NCBI GenBank assembly: GCA_964573255.1
Contig: CAZNJB010000006.1
Span: 1-64,000, forward strand
DNA from: CAYNUJ01 sp964573255
GTDB lineage: Bacteria > Bacteroidota > Ignavibacteria > Ignavibacteriales > Melioribacteraceae
DNA length: 64,000 nt
Direction of reading: 5' to 3'
Of the stretch, positions 17,419-26,894 are shown in pieces. Numbering within the stretch: position 1 is the stretch's first letter; each line of letters opens with the position of its first letter. The position numbers and the translations under genes are program-made. The notes below the pieces were generated by a model. That model saw only the letters and a program-made list of their open reading frames with translations, ran no database searches and had not been told where the DNA came from.

Positions 17419-18584
17419 AATTCTGCAGAATATTTAAAAACTTCTAAATAATCCTTATAAGATTGATTAATATTTAAATTCTTAACAGCATAATCAAAAC
17501 ATTTTTTACGCATATCTTCTGATTTTAATAATTTTAACATTTCCTTTAATCCTTTTTCTAATTGCTCTTCAGATACAACAACTCCCAATTTTTCAACTCT
17601 TACTAAATCAGAATAATCCCCTATTCCTTCTGAAATCAATATTGGCAATCCGTTGGCTAGATATTCTGCGAATTTTAGAGGTGACGCTACATTATTAATT
17701 AAAATATTATCTCTTAGTAAAATTGCAAAATCATATTCTTGCCAAAATTGATTAATAGATTGATAGTCTTCACCGGAAACTATTTTAATCCGAGGATCAA
17801 GCATTTGTTCTGCTATTTTCCTTTGATATGTAAAAACTGTTAATTCAATGGGAAGATTATTGATAATAATGACTTCTTGCAGTCTATTCAAGTACTCTGG
17901 CTTTTGCCATATTGCCATCGAACCAGAATAGATTGCACGAATTACACCATTATTTTTTTTATTTAAATTAAAAAACTGATCTTTTATAATCGCTCGGTTT
18001 GGAATTACAAATATTTTTTTATCAATTTTTTTGTAGTTTTGAAAATATTTCTTCATTTTGCTTGAAACACAAACGAACACATCAGCCTTTTTTAAGGCAA
18101 ACTTCTCGCCTAAAATCAAGAAATAATATTTAGCGGATATTTTTGAAATACTCCCTTTCAGTATTTCCTCTTCAATTACAAGTCCCCTAATGTCGAATAC
18201 AACTTTTATGTTTCTATTAAATGCTTTAATTAAACCAGCTAAAATAGCAGGCAACAGACTACGAGAATGAATAATATCTATCTGATTACATTTAACTATA
18301 TTTTTTAAAATTTTAAACCCTTTAAAAAAGGTCAAAATAAATGATGGCAAAATGCTTTTTTTCAGCAAAATATATCGAAATTTTAAGTTATTTAATAACT
18401 CTAAATTAGTAATGAATTGCTTGTATTTATTAAACTCAGAACTTTTTTCAAACGTAAGAAATATTATAGAATTATATTTACTTAATTCTTTATATAGGGG
18501 AAGTCCTTGCGTCCTGATTATTGGATTAAAAATACTACTGTCAGAGAAGAATAAAATATTTAGGTTATTTTTCTTTTTTTTCAT
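17415..18584 (-). CDS. GT4-like glycosyltransferase
   Basis: GT-B type glycosyltransferase of 389 residues, recognised mainly by its fold-level pattern: an N-terminal Rossmann half ('ILFFSDSSIFNPI'), the acceptor-side 'DIIHSRSLLPA', a linker with 'VFVCVSSKMKKYF' near 175, and a C-terminal donor half with 'RAIYSGSMAIWQKPE' and 'PLKFAEYLANGLPIL' near 305. The EX7E-type region of classical GT4 enzymes is changed, so the family call is less firm than for its neighbours. It overlaps the polymerase gene upstream by 20 bases and the GT2 downstream by 4. Very A/T-rich. Confidence 0.8.
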   Translation of the reverse strand: MKKKKNNLNILFFSDSSIFNPIIRTQGLPLYKELSKYNSIIFLTFEKSSEFNKYKQFITNLELLNNLKFRYILLKKSILPSFILTFFKGFKILKNIVKCNQIDIIHSRSLLPAILAGLIKAFNRNIKVVFDIRGLVIEEEILKGSISKISAKYYFLILGEKFALKKADVFVCVSSKMKKYFQNYKKIDKKIFVIPNRAIIKDQFFNLNKKNNGVIRAIYSGSMAIWQKPEYLNRLQEVIIINNLPIELTVFTYQRKIAEQMLDPRIKIVSGEDYQSINQFWQEYDFAILLRDNILINNVASPLKFAEYLANGLPILISEGIGDYSDLVRVEKLGVVVSEEQLEKGLKEMLKLLKSEDMRKKCFDYAVKNLNINQSYKDYLEVFKYSAEL

Positions 18585-19962
18585 TTATAGATAATTTTCT
18601 TTCAAATTCGACATATGCTAAGAAAAAGATAAAAACAAATAAGATCCTAAAAGCAATAAAATTAGCTTGTAATAATCCAAGTAACAAGAACCCACTCATC
18701 CCACTAGAAATACCGATCATTACATTTCGTACAGATAAATTATTTGTATTTTTAATCACAAAAAGTAAACTTTGAATGGTTCTAAATAAAATAAGTAGAA
18801 ATAAAAACAATCCAATTATTCCACCTTTCCAAGCAAAATATAAAAACGAATTATCCGGAAAAGTAACCTTAGTGTTTTCGAGAATCTTAAATTGGATTGT
18901 ATTTCCAAGTCCTTCACCCCATATAGGACTTTTAATAAACCGTTTGTATCCCAACAAATTAATTTCCACTCTCATTAAAAATGACTTATCTTCTAAAGGA
19001 TCAGATAGGGATTCCACTCTGTCTTTAATATCCTTTGGTTGGAATTTTACTTTAGATTTCTGAGAAACAATATAACCAACTATACCCATTGTAAAAACAA
19101 AAAGTAGAAATGTTTTTAATGCTTTATTGCGTGAATTTGGATCAAGAAAAAGATGTATTAAATAAAAAGAAATAAGAGTTAGGAATATTGCCGCCCATAG
19201 TGCCCTAGCCCCGATAAAGAAACTACCAATAAGAATTACAATTAAAGATATGATCAGAATAGCATTATAAATTTGATTCTTACTTCTCTCACGAATGAAT
19301 GCAATAAGAATACCCACTGCAAAAGGGAACAATAAATTATGGACGGTAATAAACCGATATGGAAGAACAATATTCATTATTATATATTCAACGGCAATAA
19401 TAGTACATACAAATAAAAATATGCTTATAAAATAATTATAATATTTTCTTTTATTTATTAAATAAAATATCGGGAAAAACAATAGGTAATATATTAATTG
19501 ATAGAATTCAATTACCAAATTTGTTTTAGAATAACCTTTTAAGAATCCTAAAACTCCCATCAATGAAAAATAAAAGAAAAATAAAATAATACTTCGCCCT
19601 ATCTTAGTTTGGTATTTGTGTTTTTCATTAACATTAACCCCTAATGCAATAACGATGAGAAAAAGAAAAGCGAAAAAATATAGAAATACATTCTGAGCAA
19701 CAACATTTTGAAAATGCCGACTAAATGCCTTATCTATATATATTAACTCCAGTAAAGAGAAAAGTAATAATGAAAAGTATACATCCCTAATATATAGGTA
19801 ATGTATAAAAACATAGAGGGATATAAATAATAATAGGAAACTAAAAAATGGGCTAGTAAAAACATTTAGAATTATAATATTTATGGAAATAATGATTATT
19901 GCAAATATTAACATCTTTCCAAAGTCATTCTTAATAATATAATTATGAAAAGAATTAATCAT
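18565..19962 (-). CDS. O-antigen polymerase/ligase-like membrane protein (Wzy type)
   Basis: Inner-membrane protein of 465 residues with about 11-12 predicted helices and one long periplasmic loop near residues 285-370. That loop contains the 'IWGEGLGNT' and 'PDNSFLYFAWKGG' segments typical of the Wzy/WaaL (O-antigen ligase) family. Beside a Wzx flippase and a Wzz protein it is most likely the polymerase that joins repeat units in the periplasm; a ligase role is possible because both share this fold. It overlaps the flippase gene by 8 bases and the GT4 gene by 20. Confidence 0.82.
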   Translation of the reverse strand: MINSFHNYIIKNDFGKMLIFAIIIISINIIILNVFTSPFFSFLLLFISLYVFIHYLYIRDVYFSLLLFSLLELIYIDKAFSRHFQNVVAQNVFLYFFAFLFLIVIALGVNVNEKHKYQTKIGRSIILFFFYFSLMGVLGFLKGYSKTNLVIEFYQLIYYLLFFPIFYLINKRKYYNYFISIFLFVCTIIAVEYIIMNIVLPYRFITVHNLLFPFAVGILIAFIRERSKNQIYNAILIISLIVILIGSFFIGARALWAAIFLTLISFYLIHLFLDPNSRNKALKTFLLFVFTMGIVGYIVSQKSKVKFQPKDIKDRVESLSDPLEDKSFLMRVEINLLGYKRFIKSPIWGEGLGNTIQFKILENTKVTFPDNSFLYFAWKGGIIGLFLFLLILFRTIQSLLFVIKNTNNLSVRNVMIGISSGMSGFLLLGLLQANFIAFRILFVFIFFLAYVEFERKLSINEKKEK

Positions 19963-21394
19963 TTATTAATTCCATAATTGATTTAAAAATTTCTTTTGAA
20001 TATAGATATTTAAATACAAAAAGAAATATTCCTGCTATCATTAGATTCAAAGATAAAGTAATAATTTTATCTACATCAATTAACATTAAATTAAAAATAT
20101 AAATCAATAGAGATACTAATAATCCAATTATAATATTTGGAATTATGGTGAAAAAATATCTTTTGAATTTTGTTCCTAAAACAGAATAAATTAAAATCTT
20201 ATAATGTGGATAAAACATTGTAAAATATAATATTAACAAACTTAATGCTACCTTGTTAATATCCTTAGTAAGAGCAGTTAAAAATAATAAAGGCACCGTT
20301 ATTAAAAACACTCCTAAATTCCATTTAAAACTCAAATCCGGTTTGCCTCTGGACAATAATAGACTGCCAATGGGATTAAAAATAGAGCGAAAAAGTGCAA
20401 CCAAAAGCAAATATTTTGTTATAGATAAACTCTGTATCCATTTATCTCCCCAAAGAATCTCAAATAAAATAGTTAGAACTGAAAAAAGTGTAAATACAAT
20501 ACCAGAATTAATGAATGAAATTATATCAACTAATCTTAGATAATAGCTTTCTACTTTTTCATTCATTTCTTTAACTTTTGATAATAAAGGATATGCTACC
20601 CTAGTAAATATTGGGTTAATAATATTATATGGTTTAAAGGCTAAATTGAAAGCAAAATTATAATATCCTAATGCTTCTAGGCCTAAAATAGAACCAATGA
20701 CTACTTGATCTATCTTGAAACTTAAAAAGTTAAAAATTTTATCACCAAACTGAAATATTCCAAACCTCAAATACTTTTTAGATTTCTGTACTGACATTCT
20801 AAATTTAATATCATATTTTTTAACTCCAATGATGGTAAAAAATATTGATTTTATAGCTGCTCCTACTAATTGTCCAAATATTAAAGACCAAACACCATAC
20901 CCTGCAAATGCCATAATAATAGTTAAGCTGCTAGCTATGATGACAGAAATAATTTCAATGAGACTAATATTTTTAAAAGAAAGAGATTTTTGAAGTAAAC
21001 TTTGAAAAATCAATCCAGGAGGTGAGAACACCAAAATAAAACCCAAAATAAGAAGGTAATTAAATAACTTTGTATCAAATATGTACTCAAAAAAAGGAGT
21101 TATTGCTATAAAAATTAAATATAAAATTAGACCAAGTAAAATATTTATCCAAAATAATGATGATAATTCCTCAGAATCAGATTCGTCAAAGTAAATTAAG
21201 GAAGATGATATACCCGAATCAGAAAATAATTTAATAAATAGTAATAAAACTGTTAATATTCCCCATATGCCGAAATCGTTAGTCGTTAAATAAGTTCCAA
21301 CAAAATATAACTGTATTATCTGAAAAACGATTGACAATCCGACAGATATTCCACTCCAAGTGAAAGCCTTGTATGCTTTTCTTTTTAAATCCAC
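19955..21394 (-). CDS. Polysaccharide flippase (MOP family, Wzx-like)
   Basis: Integral membrane protein of 479 residues with about 12-14 helices. The N-terminal 'MDLKRKAYKAFTWSG' followed by a helix and 'LTTNDFGIWGIL' is the usual opening of the lipopolysaccharide export/colanic acid MOP group (WzxC-like). It would move lipid-linked repeat units to the periplasm for the adjacent Wzy-like polymerase. Junctions: 1-base overlap with the GT4 gene before it and 8-base overlap with the polymerase gene after it. It is clearly different from the flippase at 5979-7442, so the cell has at least two export routes. Confidence 0.9.
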   Translation of the reverse strand: MDLKRKAYKAFTWSGISVGLSIVFQIIQLYFVGTYLTTNDFGIWGILTVLLLFIKLFSDSGISSSLIYFDESDSEELSSLFWINILLGLILYLIFIAITPFFEYIFDTKLFNYLLILGFILVFSPPGLIFQSLLQKSLSFKNISLIEIISVIIASSLTIIMAFAGYGVWSLIFGQLVGAAIKSIFFTIIGVKKYDIKFRMSVQKSKKYLRFGIFQFGDKIFNFLSFKIDQVVIGSILGLEALGYYNFAFNLAFKPYNIINPIFTRVAYPLLSKVKEMNEKVESYYLRLVDIISFINSGIVFTLFSVLTILFEILWGDKWIQSLSITKYLLLVALFRSIFNPIGSLLLSRGKPDLSFKWNLGVFLITVPLLFLTALTKDINKVALSLLILYFTMFYPHYKILIYSVLGTKFKRYFFTIIPNIIIGLLVSLLIYIFNLMLIDVDKIITLSLNLMIAGIFLFVFKYLYSKEIFKSIMELIND

Positions 21395-22554
21395 TAGTTT
21401 TCTCTTGCTATTCGGCGATAGAAATGCTCAAGTTTTTGAAGTTGAATTCTTAGATTAAACTCACTTTCAATTGTTGCTCTTCCTTCTAAACTAAATTCCT
21501 CAGCACAATTATATATGCACAACATTTTCTCTGTTAACCCATCAATATCTTTCTCTTTAACTAAAAAACCATTTTGCCCACTTTTAATCAACTCCGGAAT
21601 CCCAGCATGATAAGAACTAATAACAGGTAGGCCCATTGCCATAGCTTCCATAATAACATTAGGAATCCCTTCTTGATCTCCAGCAGAAGAAGTAATACTA
21701 TGATGGACAAATACATCTGCATTTCTAAAGTACTGTTGTACTTCGCTAGGATTAACCTTACCAACAAATTTAATATTCTTACTCAAATTCAGCTGTTTGA
21801 CTAATCTTTCAAGGTTTTCTCTTAATGGACCGTCGCCTGCAATTGTGAAACTTGCTTCTGGATATTTGTTAACATAATTCCTAAATGCCTTAATAGAGTA
21901 TTCATGACCTTTCTTTTCGACAAGATTGGAAACTTGTAAAAATTTAGCTCTTGCTGGATCAAAGTTTTTCCTAGGAATAAATGGGAACTGCTCCAAAGGT
22001 ATTCCATAATGAATAATTTCGATTTTATTACTTTCGCAGTTAATCTTCTCCAATCCTAGTTTCATATATTCAGAAGGTACAATTACAAATGACTTCTTAA
22101 AAATAGGCTGCAATTTTTCTACATACAAAGAAGATTTTAAGAGCATAGAAGCATCGTATCCATGAAAACTCACTATGAATGGTAAGTCAGAATGTTCAAT
22201 CACAGGAAATATTTCAATTGCAGAAGGACCAAAATGAGCGTGTATTATATCAAAATTTTGTTTTTCTAATAATCTCTTAAAATATTTTTTTTGCGAAAAG
22301 GAGAATTCTCGATCAATGTTTGACAATACAGTTGGTCTAACTGTTTTTTTTAATAGTTTGTAATATACTCTTTCCGGAAAACTTTTCGACTTAAAATATA
22401 TATTCTTTATTGGATATTTATCTAAATTAGATGGTTTCGCTGATGTTAAAACAATAGCTTCAAAATCGTCATTCAAATTTATAACCTGACGATAAATAAA
22501 AGTCATAGAAAGAGTTAAATATTTTTCTATAAATATCCCAATTTTCAAAGGCAT
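21394..22554 (-). CDS. GT4 glycosyltransferase (WcaL-like)
   Basis: Retaining GT-B glycosyltransferase of 386 residues. 'FIVSFHGYDASM' near 128 marks the N-terminal domain, 'FLQVSNLVEKKGHEYSI' near 200 the inter-domain region, 'ASFTIAGDGPLRENL' the donor site, and 'GIPNVIMEAMAMGLPVIS' near 300 the EX7E nucleotide-sugar site. The order and spacing match colanic-acid WcaL-type enzymes. It starts 6 bases after the Wzz stop and overlaps the flippase start by one base. Confidence 0.92.
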   Translation of the reverse strand: MPLKIGIFIEKYLTLSMTFIYRQVINLNDDFEAIVLTSAKPSNLDKYPIKNIYFKSKSFPERVYYKLLKKTVRPTVLSNIDREFSFSQKKYFKRLLEKQNFDIIHAHFGPSAIEIFPVIEHSDLPFIVSFHGYDASMLLKSSLYVEKLQPIFKKSFVIVPSEYMKLGLEKINCESNKIEIIHYGIPLEQFPFIPRKNFDPARAKFLQVSNLVEKKGHEYSIKAFRNYVNKYPEASFTIAGDGPLRENLERLVKQLNLSKNIKFVGKVNPSEVQQYFRNADVFVHHSITSSAGDQEGIPNVIMEAMAMGLPVISSYHAGIPELIKSGQNGFLVKEKDIDGLTEKMLCIYNCAEEFSLEGRATIESEFNLRIQLQKLEHFYRRIAREN

Positions 22555-22560
22555 ATATAT

Positions 22561-23721
22561 TTAATTCCACTTAAATAAATGCTTTTTAATATACTGAAAC
22601 TGTTCTGACTTTTGTAATTCGGAATTCTCTTTTAAGAAAATAAAAAACAGAACAAAAAGCATTATAGTTAAAGTAATTATAAGTGTAAGCAAAACTCTAG
22701 GAGGGAAATCCTTTTTAGGTGATGGAACCGCTTCATCAATTACTTGTAAAATTGGAACGGTTTTTTGTTCATTAAACTTGGCCTGTTCATATAATGGTAA
22801 TACATATTCTAAAAGTTTTGAATTAATTTCAATGTCCCTTCTTAATCTTAAATACTTAACTACATTTTGAGGTAATTTATCCAAACTCAATATTATTCCA
22901 TCTTTACTACCCTCATTGATTAAACGATTTAATTCTTCTGAGTAGTAATTAATTTGTATATCGAATTCATTAATTTTTGCATGATTCTCGGGATAAATAT
23001 TTTTATATATGTTTTTTTCTGCTTCTAGAATCATTTTTTTCTTTTCAAGATCAGCATAAATAGAAAATATACTAGAGATTTGCACTTCTGGTTCTAGTAT
23101 TCCTGTCTGTTTCTGAACTATCACTAAAGAATCTTCTTTATCCTTTAATTTTCCTCTTATCTCAATTAATCTTTTTTCCAAAAATTTTCTATTTTCTAAA
23201 GATTTTTTAATATTTAATTTAATTAGAGACTCATTTAAACGACTAACTATATAATTAACAATATTCGCGGATAAATTTGCATCTTTCGTTCGGATTTCTA
23301 TGTTATAAGCACCATTATCTGTTTCTTCAGCACGTAGACTATTTTTTAGAATTTTCCTTGCTTTTTTTAGATAATCCTTATCTTCTTTACTAATTTCATA
23401 AACTTCGACTAAATTGAATTTATTGATTACATCATCAAGCATCGTTCTACTATAAATTAATGTAGTGAACATACCAAAATCAGAATTTTCACCTAATCCA
23501 AACCCAATAGCAGGAAAATCTCCAAGTATAGAACTAATAGGATTATACCCTTCACTACTTGAAGAAATAATTAACGCATTCGAATCAAATTTTTCTTCAA
23601 CAAAAAAGTAAATGGACAAATATGTCAGTACAGATATAATAATTCCCCAGAGTAATAGAAATTTTTTCCATTTTACTATTACAACTAACAGGTCTAAAAT
23701 ATTAATATTTTTTCTTTCCAA
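22561..23721 (-). CDS. Chain-length determinant (Wzz-like) protein
   Basis: Polysaccharide co-polymerase of 386 residues. One hydrophobic helix lies near 20-38, a long periplasmic region with coiled-coil-like charged stretches fills 60-335, and a proline-rich 'PSPKKDFPPR' leads into a second helix near 350-370. This is the Wzz topology without the cytoplasmic tyrosine kinase of Wzc. It sets chain length together with the Wza-like protein encoded just before it. The start is TTG at 23721, supported by AAGGAG seven bases upstream; no better ATG is available. Gap to the export gene is 10 bases. Confidence 0.9.
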   Translation of the reverse strand: MERKNINILDLLVVIVKWKKFLLLWGIIISVLTYLSIYFFVEEKFDSNALIISSSSEGYNPISSILGDFPAIGFGLGENSDFGMFTTLIYSRTMLDDVINKFNLVEVYEISKEDKDYLKKARKILKNSLRAEETDNGAYNIEIRTKDANLSANIVNYIVSRLNESLIKLNIKKSLENRKFLEKRLIEIRGKLKDKEDSLVIVQKQTGILEPEVQISSIFSIYADLEKKKMILEAEKNIYKNIYPENHAKINEFDIQINYYSEELNRLINEGSKDGIILSLDKLPQNVVKYLRLRRDIEINSKLLEYVLPLYEQAKFNEQKTVPILQVIDEAVPSPKKDFPPRVLLTLIITLTIMLFVLFFIFLKENSELQKSEQFQYIKKHLFKWN

Positions 23722-23731
23722 TTTTCACTCC

Positions 23732-25138
23732 TTATTTGCCAACCTGTAAAAATAACAAAATCACCGTCGCTAAACTTCCCAAAATAGTAGAATACGTACC
23801 AATACGAGTTAAGTAATAATCAAATGTTCTGTAAGGCGCTTTGGGTGCCCATAACATATCACCGGGCTCAATTTTATATGGATTTTCTTCAGTAACGTCA
23901 ATCCATGCACGGGATTTATTTTTAATTAAATAAACTTCTCCTCTTGCAGTACTTCCCAATCCTCCTGCCTGATCAACATAAAATTGGTAATCCTTTCCGG
24001 ATTCGTACTTAATGTAACCCGGATTATTCACCTGTCCAAATACATAAACCAAATCAACTTTTTTAGGTACGTAAATAAAATCACCATCTTGCAATACAAA
24101 CTTGCTATCGATTGAATTCGGATCATTTATTTTATTAAAATCCAGATTGATATTTCCTCTTGATATTCTTAACGTATTATCTACAAGGAAATAAAGAGAA
24201 TCTTCCTGACTAACATTTGCCATTCTTTGAGTCATTAAAAGATCAATATTTTCAGAGAAAAATCTATTGCCAATATCATTTTCTTCAAGATCTTTCAAAG
24301 CCAATTTTGCTTGATTGCCTCTTAAAATAACAGCATTATTTAAGTCAGCTAATTCCGTAAATCCTCCCGCACGATTAATTGCATCACGTATCGTAGTGCT
24401 GTCTTTTGTAATATAAATTTTACCCGGTCTATTCACTTCTCCCTGAATTGTAACCTCAAATACAACCCTATAAGTTTCCTCGGCAAGAACCATTATCCGG
24501 TCTCCTCTTTCCAAGGGGAAGTCGCTGTCAATATCAACAATAATTTTTTCCCTTTCGGAACCATCAGCATTCAAACGGGAAATCTCCGCTTTAGTAACAT
24601 TGTCATAAGCTTTATTAATTCCTCTCGCAAAGAGTAATGCGTCGCTTAATTTATCTCCTTCTACATACTGAAATGTAATCTCTTTATTAACGGCTCCGGA
24701 TATAGCAATGAAATTTCTATCTAAATCCAATGGCGGAAAAATAATCACATCTCCATTTTTCAGATAAGGATTTTCATCGAAATTTGCGGTTAGACGGAAT
24801 TTCTCCAAATCTAAAAACTTTACTTCTCCGTCGGCAGAAACCAATTTAATATTACGCTTTGCATAATCTCCGATTTCCTCTTTCAATTTAGCCAAAGAAG
24901 TTGCATCCCTTGCAAGAGAAAGATTTTGCAATTTTGCCTCATTATAAATTCTAGTTATAAATTGATCTACCCTTTCTGTAGATGACGCGGGGAATGTTCC
25001 GTTTACTATAAATTCTCCACCAACAGTCACGCTTATTGCGCTAAGACTCATCATTTGATTTACTGTATTATCATCTATTTGCGCAAAAATTCCCGTACTA
25101 AAAAAGATAAACAATAGAAACAATTTGAAAATCTTCAT
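23732..25138 (-). CDS. Polysaccharide export outer-membrane protein (Wza-like, SLBB)
   Basis: Envelope protein of 468 residues from the chosen ATG. A signal peptide (MKIFKLFLLFIFF...) ends after 'GIFAQ'. A polysaccharide export domain is followed by several SLBB/soluble-ligand-binding domains ('ISGAVNKEITFQYVEG', 'IQGEVNRPGKIYI', 'VFGQVNNPGYIKY'), and a hydrophobic helix closes the protein near 445-465. It forms the export channel for the polysaccharide. A longer reading from 25234 was rejected: it overlaps rfbB by 92 bases and puts 32 residues before the signal peptide, whereas 25138 has AGGTGAT just upstream and lies 4 bases after the rfbB stop. Confidence 0.9.
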   Translation of the reverse strand: MKIFKLFLLFIFFSTGIFAQIDDNTVNQMMSLSAISVTVGGEFIVNGTFPASSTERVDQFITRIYNEAKLQNLSLARDATSLAKLKEEIGDYAKRNIKLVSADGEVKFLDLEKFRLTANFDENPYLKNGDVIIFPPLDLDRNFIAISGAVNKEITFQYVEGDKLSDALLFARGINKAYDNVTKAEISRLNADGSEREKIIVDIDSDFPLERGDRIMVLAEETYRVVFEVTIQGEVNRPGKIYITKDSTTIRDAINRAGGFTELADLNNAVILRGNQAKLALKDLEENDIGNRFFSENIDLLMTQRMANVSQEDSLYFLVDNTLRISRGNINLDFNKINDPNSIDSKFVLQDGDFIYVPKKVDLVYVFGQVNNPGYIKYESGKDYQFYVDQAGGLGSTARGEVYLIKNKSRAWIDVTEENPYKIEPGDMLWAPKAPYRTFDYYLTRIGTYSTILGSLATVILLFLQVGK

Positions 25139-25142
25139 TCTA

Positions 25143-26159
25143 TCACCTATTCCCATATTGTGTTTCGTAATAATTTTGGTATTCACCGGAAATAATTCTT
25201 TCCCACCATTTTCGATTCTCTTTGTACCATTCAACTGTTTTTACAATCGCTTCTTCAAATCTGAATTCCGGCTTCCATCCCAATTCATTTTCTATTTTAG
25301 TTGAATCAATAGCATAACGTCGGTCGTGCCCCGGCCGGTCTTTCACGTAAGTTATCAAATCTTCAGATTTACCGAGAATCTCGAGTATAAGTTTTACAAT
25401 TTCGATATTTTTCATCTCTTGATTGGCACCAATATTATACACCTCTCCTGATTTTCCGTTTTCAAGAACCGTTTCAACCGCACGATTATGATCAATAACA
25501 TAAATCCAATCGCGAACGTTTAACCCATCGCCGTAAACCGGAAGAGGTCTATCGTGTAACGCGTTAATTATCATCAACGGAATTAATTTTTCTGGGAATT
25601 GCAACGGACCATAATTATTAGAGCACCTTGTAAGTACAACCGGAACGCCATAGGTATGCTCAAAAGAGAGAGCCATTAAATCAGCTCCAGCTTTACTGGA
25701 TGAATATGGGCTGTTGGGAGAAAGAGGTGTGGTTTCGCTGAATTTTCCTTCAGCGCCTAAACTTCCGTAAACTTCATCGGTGGATACTTGTAGAAATTTT
25801 TCCACTCCGAATCTGCGAGCTGCCTCAAGAAGAACATTAGTTCCGATAACATTCGTTCTAAAAAATATTTCCGAACCTAGAATGCTTCTATCCACATGAG
25901 ATTCAGCAGCAAAATTGATTACATAATCGAATTTGAATTTTTCGAATAAATAATTTACCAATTCGGCGTTTGTTATATCACCTTTTACAAAAGTGTAATT
26001 AGAGTTACCTTCTGATGGTTTTAAATTTTCAAGATTGCCGGCGTAGGTAAGTCTATCCAAATTAACGATCCGCCAATCGTCTCTTTTCTTCAAAATGTGA
26101 TTAATAAAATTACTACCGATAAAGCCGGCACCGCCGGTCACTAAAACTGTTTTAATCAT
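25143..26159 (-). CDS. rfbB: dTDP-glucose 4,6-dehydratase
   Basis: Extended SDR of 338 residues that converts dTDP-glucose to dTDP-4-keto-6-deoxyglucose, the entry to dTDP-rhamnose and other deoxysugars. 'GGAGFIGSNF' near 9-18 binds NAD, 'STDEVYGSLG' holds the catalytic DE pair, and 'YSSSKAGADL' is the YxxxK site. 'RCSNNYGPLQFPEKLIPL' is specific to this enzyme among dehydratases. The other rml/rfb genes (rfbA, C, D) are not in the window. It lies 12 bases after the outer-membrane protein gene and 4 bases before the Wza-like gene. Confidence 0.97.
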   Translation of the reverse strand: MIKTVLVTGGAGFIGSNFINHILKKRDDWRIVNLDRLTYAGNLENLKPSEGNSNYTFVKGDITNAELVNYLFEKFKFDYVINFAAESHVDRSILGSEIFFRTNVIGTNVLLEAARRFGVEKFLQVSTDEVYGSLGAEGKFSETTPLSPNSPYSSSKAGADLMALSFEHTYGVPVVLTRCSNNYGPLQFPEKLIPLMIINALHDRPLPVYGDGLNVRDWIYVIDHNRAVETVLENGKSGEVYNIGANQEMKNIEIVKLILEILGKSEDLITYVKDRPGHDRRYAIDSTKIENELGWKPEFRFEEAIVKTVEWYKENRKWWERIISGEYQNYYETQYGNR

Positions 26160-26171
26160 AAATTACCCAAA

Positions 26172-26894
26172 TTAAAAAGCAAAGAATCCGAAATATAAGC
26201 CAGTTTGAATAAAAAATGAACTGGAATTAAGATTATCTGGTACATTATTCAATGTAATCTGATTATCTACAGTCCATTCTTTACTGAATGAGAGAAGATA
26301 ACCCGCACCTAGTCTGAAGGCAATAAAACGGGTTACAGGAATATCTATATTCAATGTCGGAGAGATAGTAAAAAATTCATTCGTTAATTTATGTGAATTC
26401 AATTTTGCACTCGAAATATCTGCCCACAAATCATTCCATTCCACAACTCCTTTATTCTGATATAATTCCAAAACGGCCGAACCGCCGCCAATCATCGCAC
26501 CGAAAGATACAGCCGCTTTCTTGATGAACGGAAGAGTATATTCGATAGTAAATCCTCCGCCACCGATAGAATAGACTGCTTCTTTCTGTATTCCATTTAC
26601 TGTTCCGGATTGACTGATCGAACCGCCGAACCCCATTCCTCCGATTCTGAGATTCGGGATAACCATAATATAAGCATACCCGCCTCCGCCCAAGGCTAAA
26701 ACTCCCTTATTACTCATTCCAGAAACTCCGAATCCATTCAGATAACTATCCAGCGGAGATAAATCGGGCAAAACATAGATGGGTGAAAACCCACCTGCAA
26801 CACCAAATTTTGCTACCCAACCAACTTGCGCCATAGATTGTGCTTGAGTTGATAAGGTTGCTATTAAAATAAGTATTCCTGCTAATTTTTTCAT
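26172..26894 (-). CDS. Outer-membrane beta-barrel-like protein
   Basis: A 240-residue protein with a signal peptide (MKKLAGILILIATLS, cleavage near 'SMAQ'). The rest is glycine-rich with alternating hydrophobic residues and ends in an aromatic 'FIQTGLYFGFFAF', the pattern of an outer-membrane beta barrel with a C-terminal insertion signal. I do not recognise a specific family. It is the first gene of the polysaccharide locus, 12 bases before rfbB, so it may help surface display or be an unrelated passenger. A TATATTTG box matching the Bacteroidota -7 motif TAnnTTTG lies at 26934-26941 upstream. Confidence 0.7.
   Translation of the reverse strand: MKKLAGILILIATLSTQAQSMAQVGWVAKFGVAGGFSPIYVLPDLSPLDSYLNGFGVSGMSNKGVLALGGGGYAYIMVIPNLRIGGMGFGGSISQSGTVNGIQKEAVYSIGGGGFTIEYTLPFIKKAAVSFGAMIGGGSAVLELYQNKGVVEWNDLWADISSAKLNSHKLTNEFFTISPTLNIDIPVTRFIAFRLGAGYLLSFSKEWTVDNQITLNNVPDNLNSSSFFIQTGLYFGFFAF

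Noticed and set aside
25139..25234. N-terminal extension of the Wza-like protein
   Set aside because: Would overlap rfbB by 92 bases and displace the signal peptide; the ATG at 25138 has a good ribosome site.
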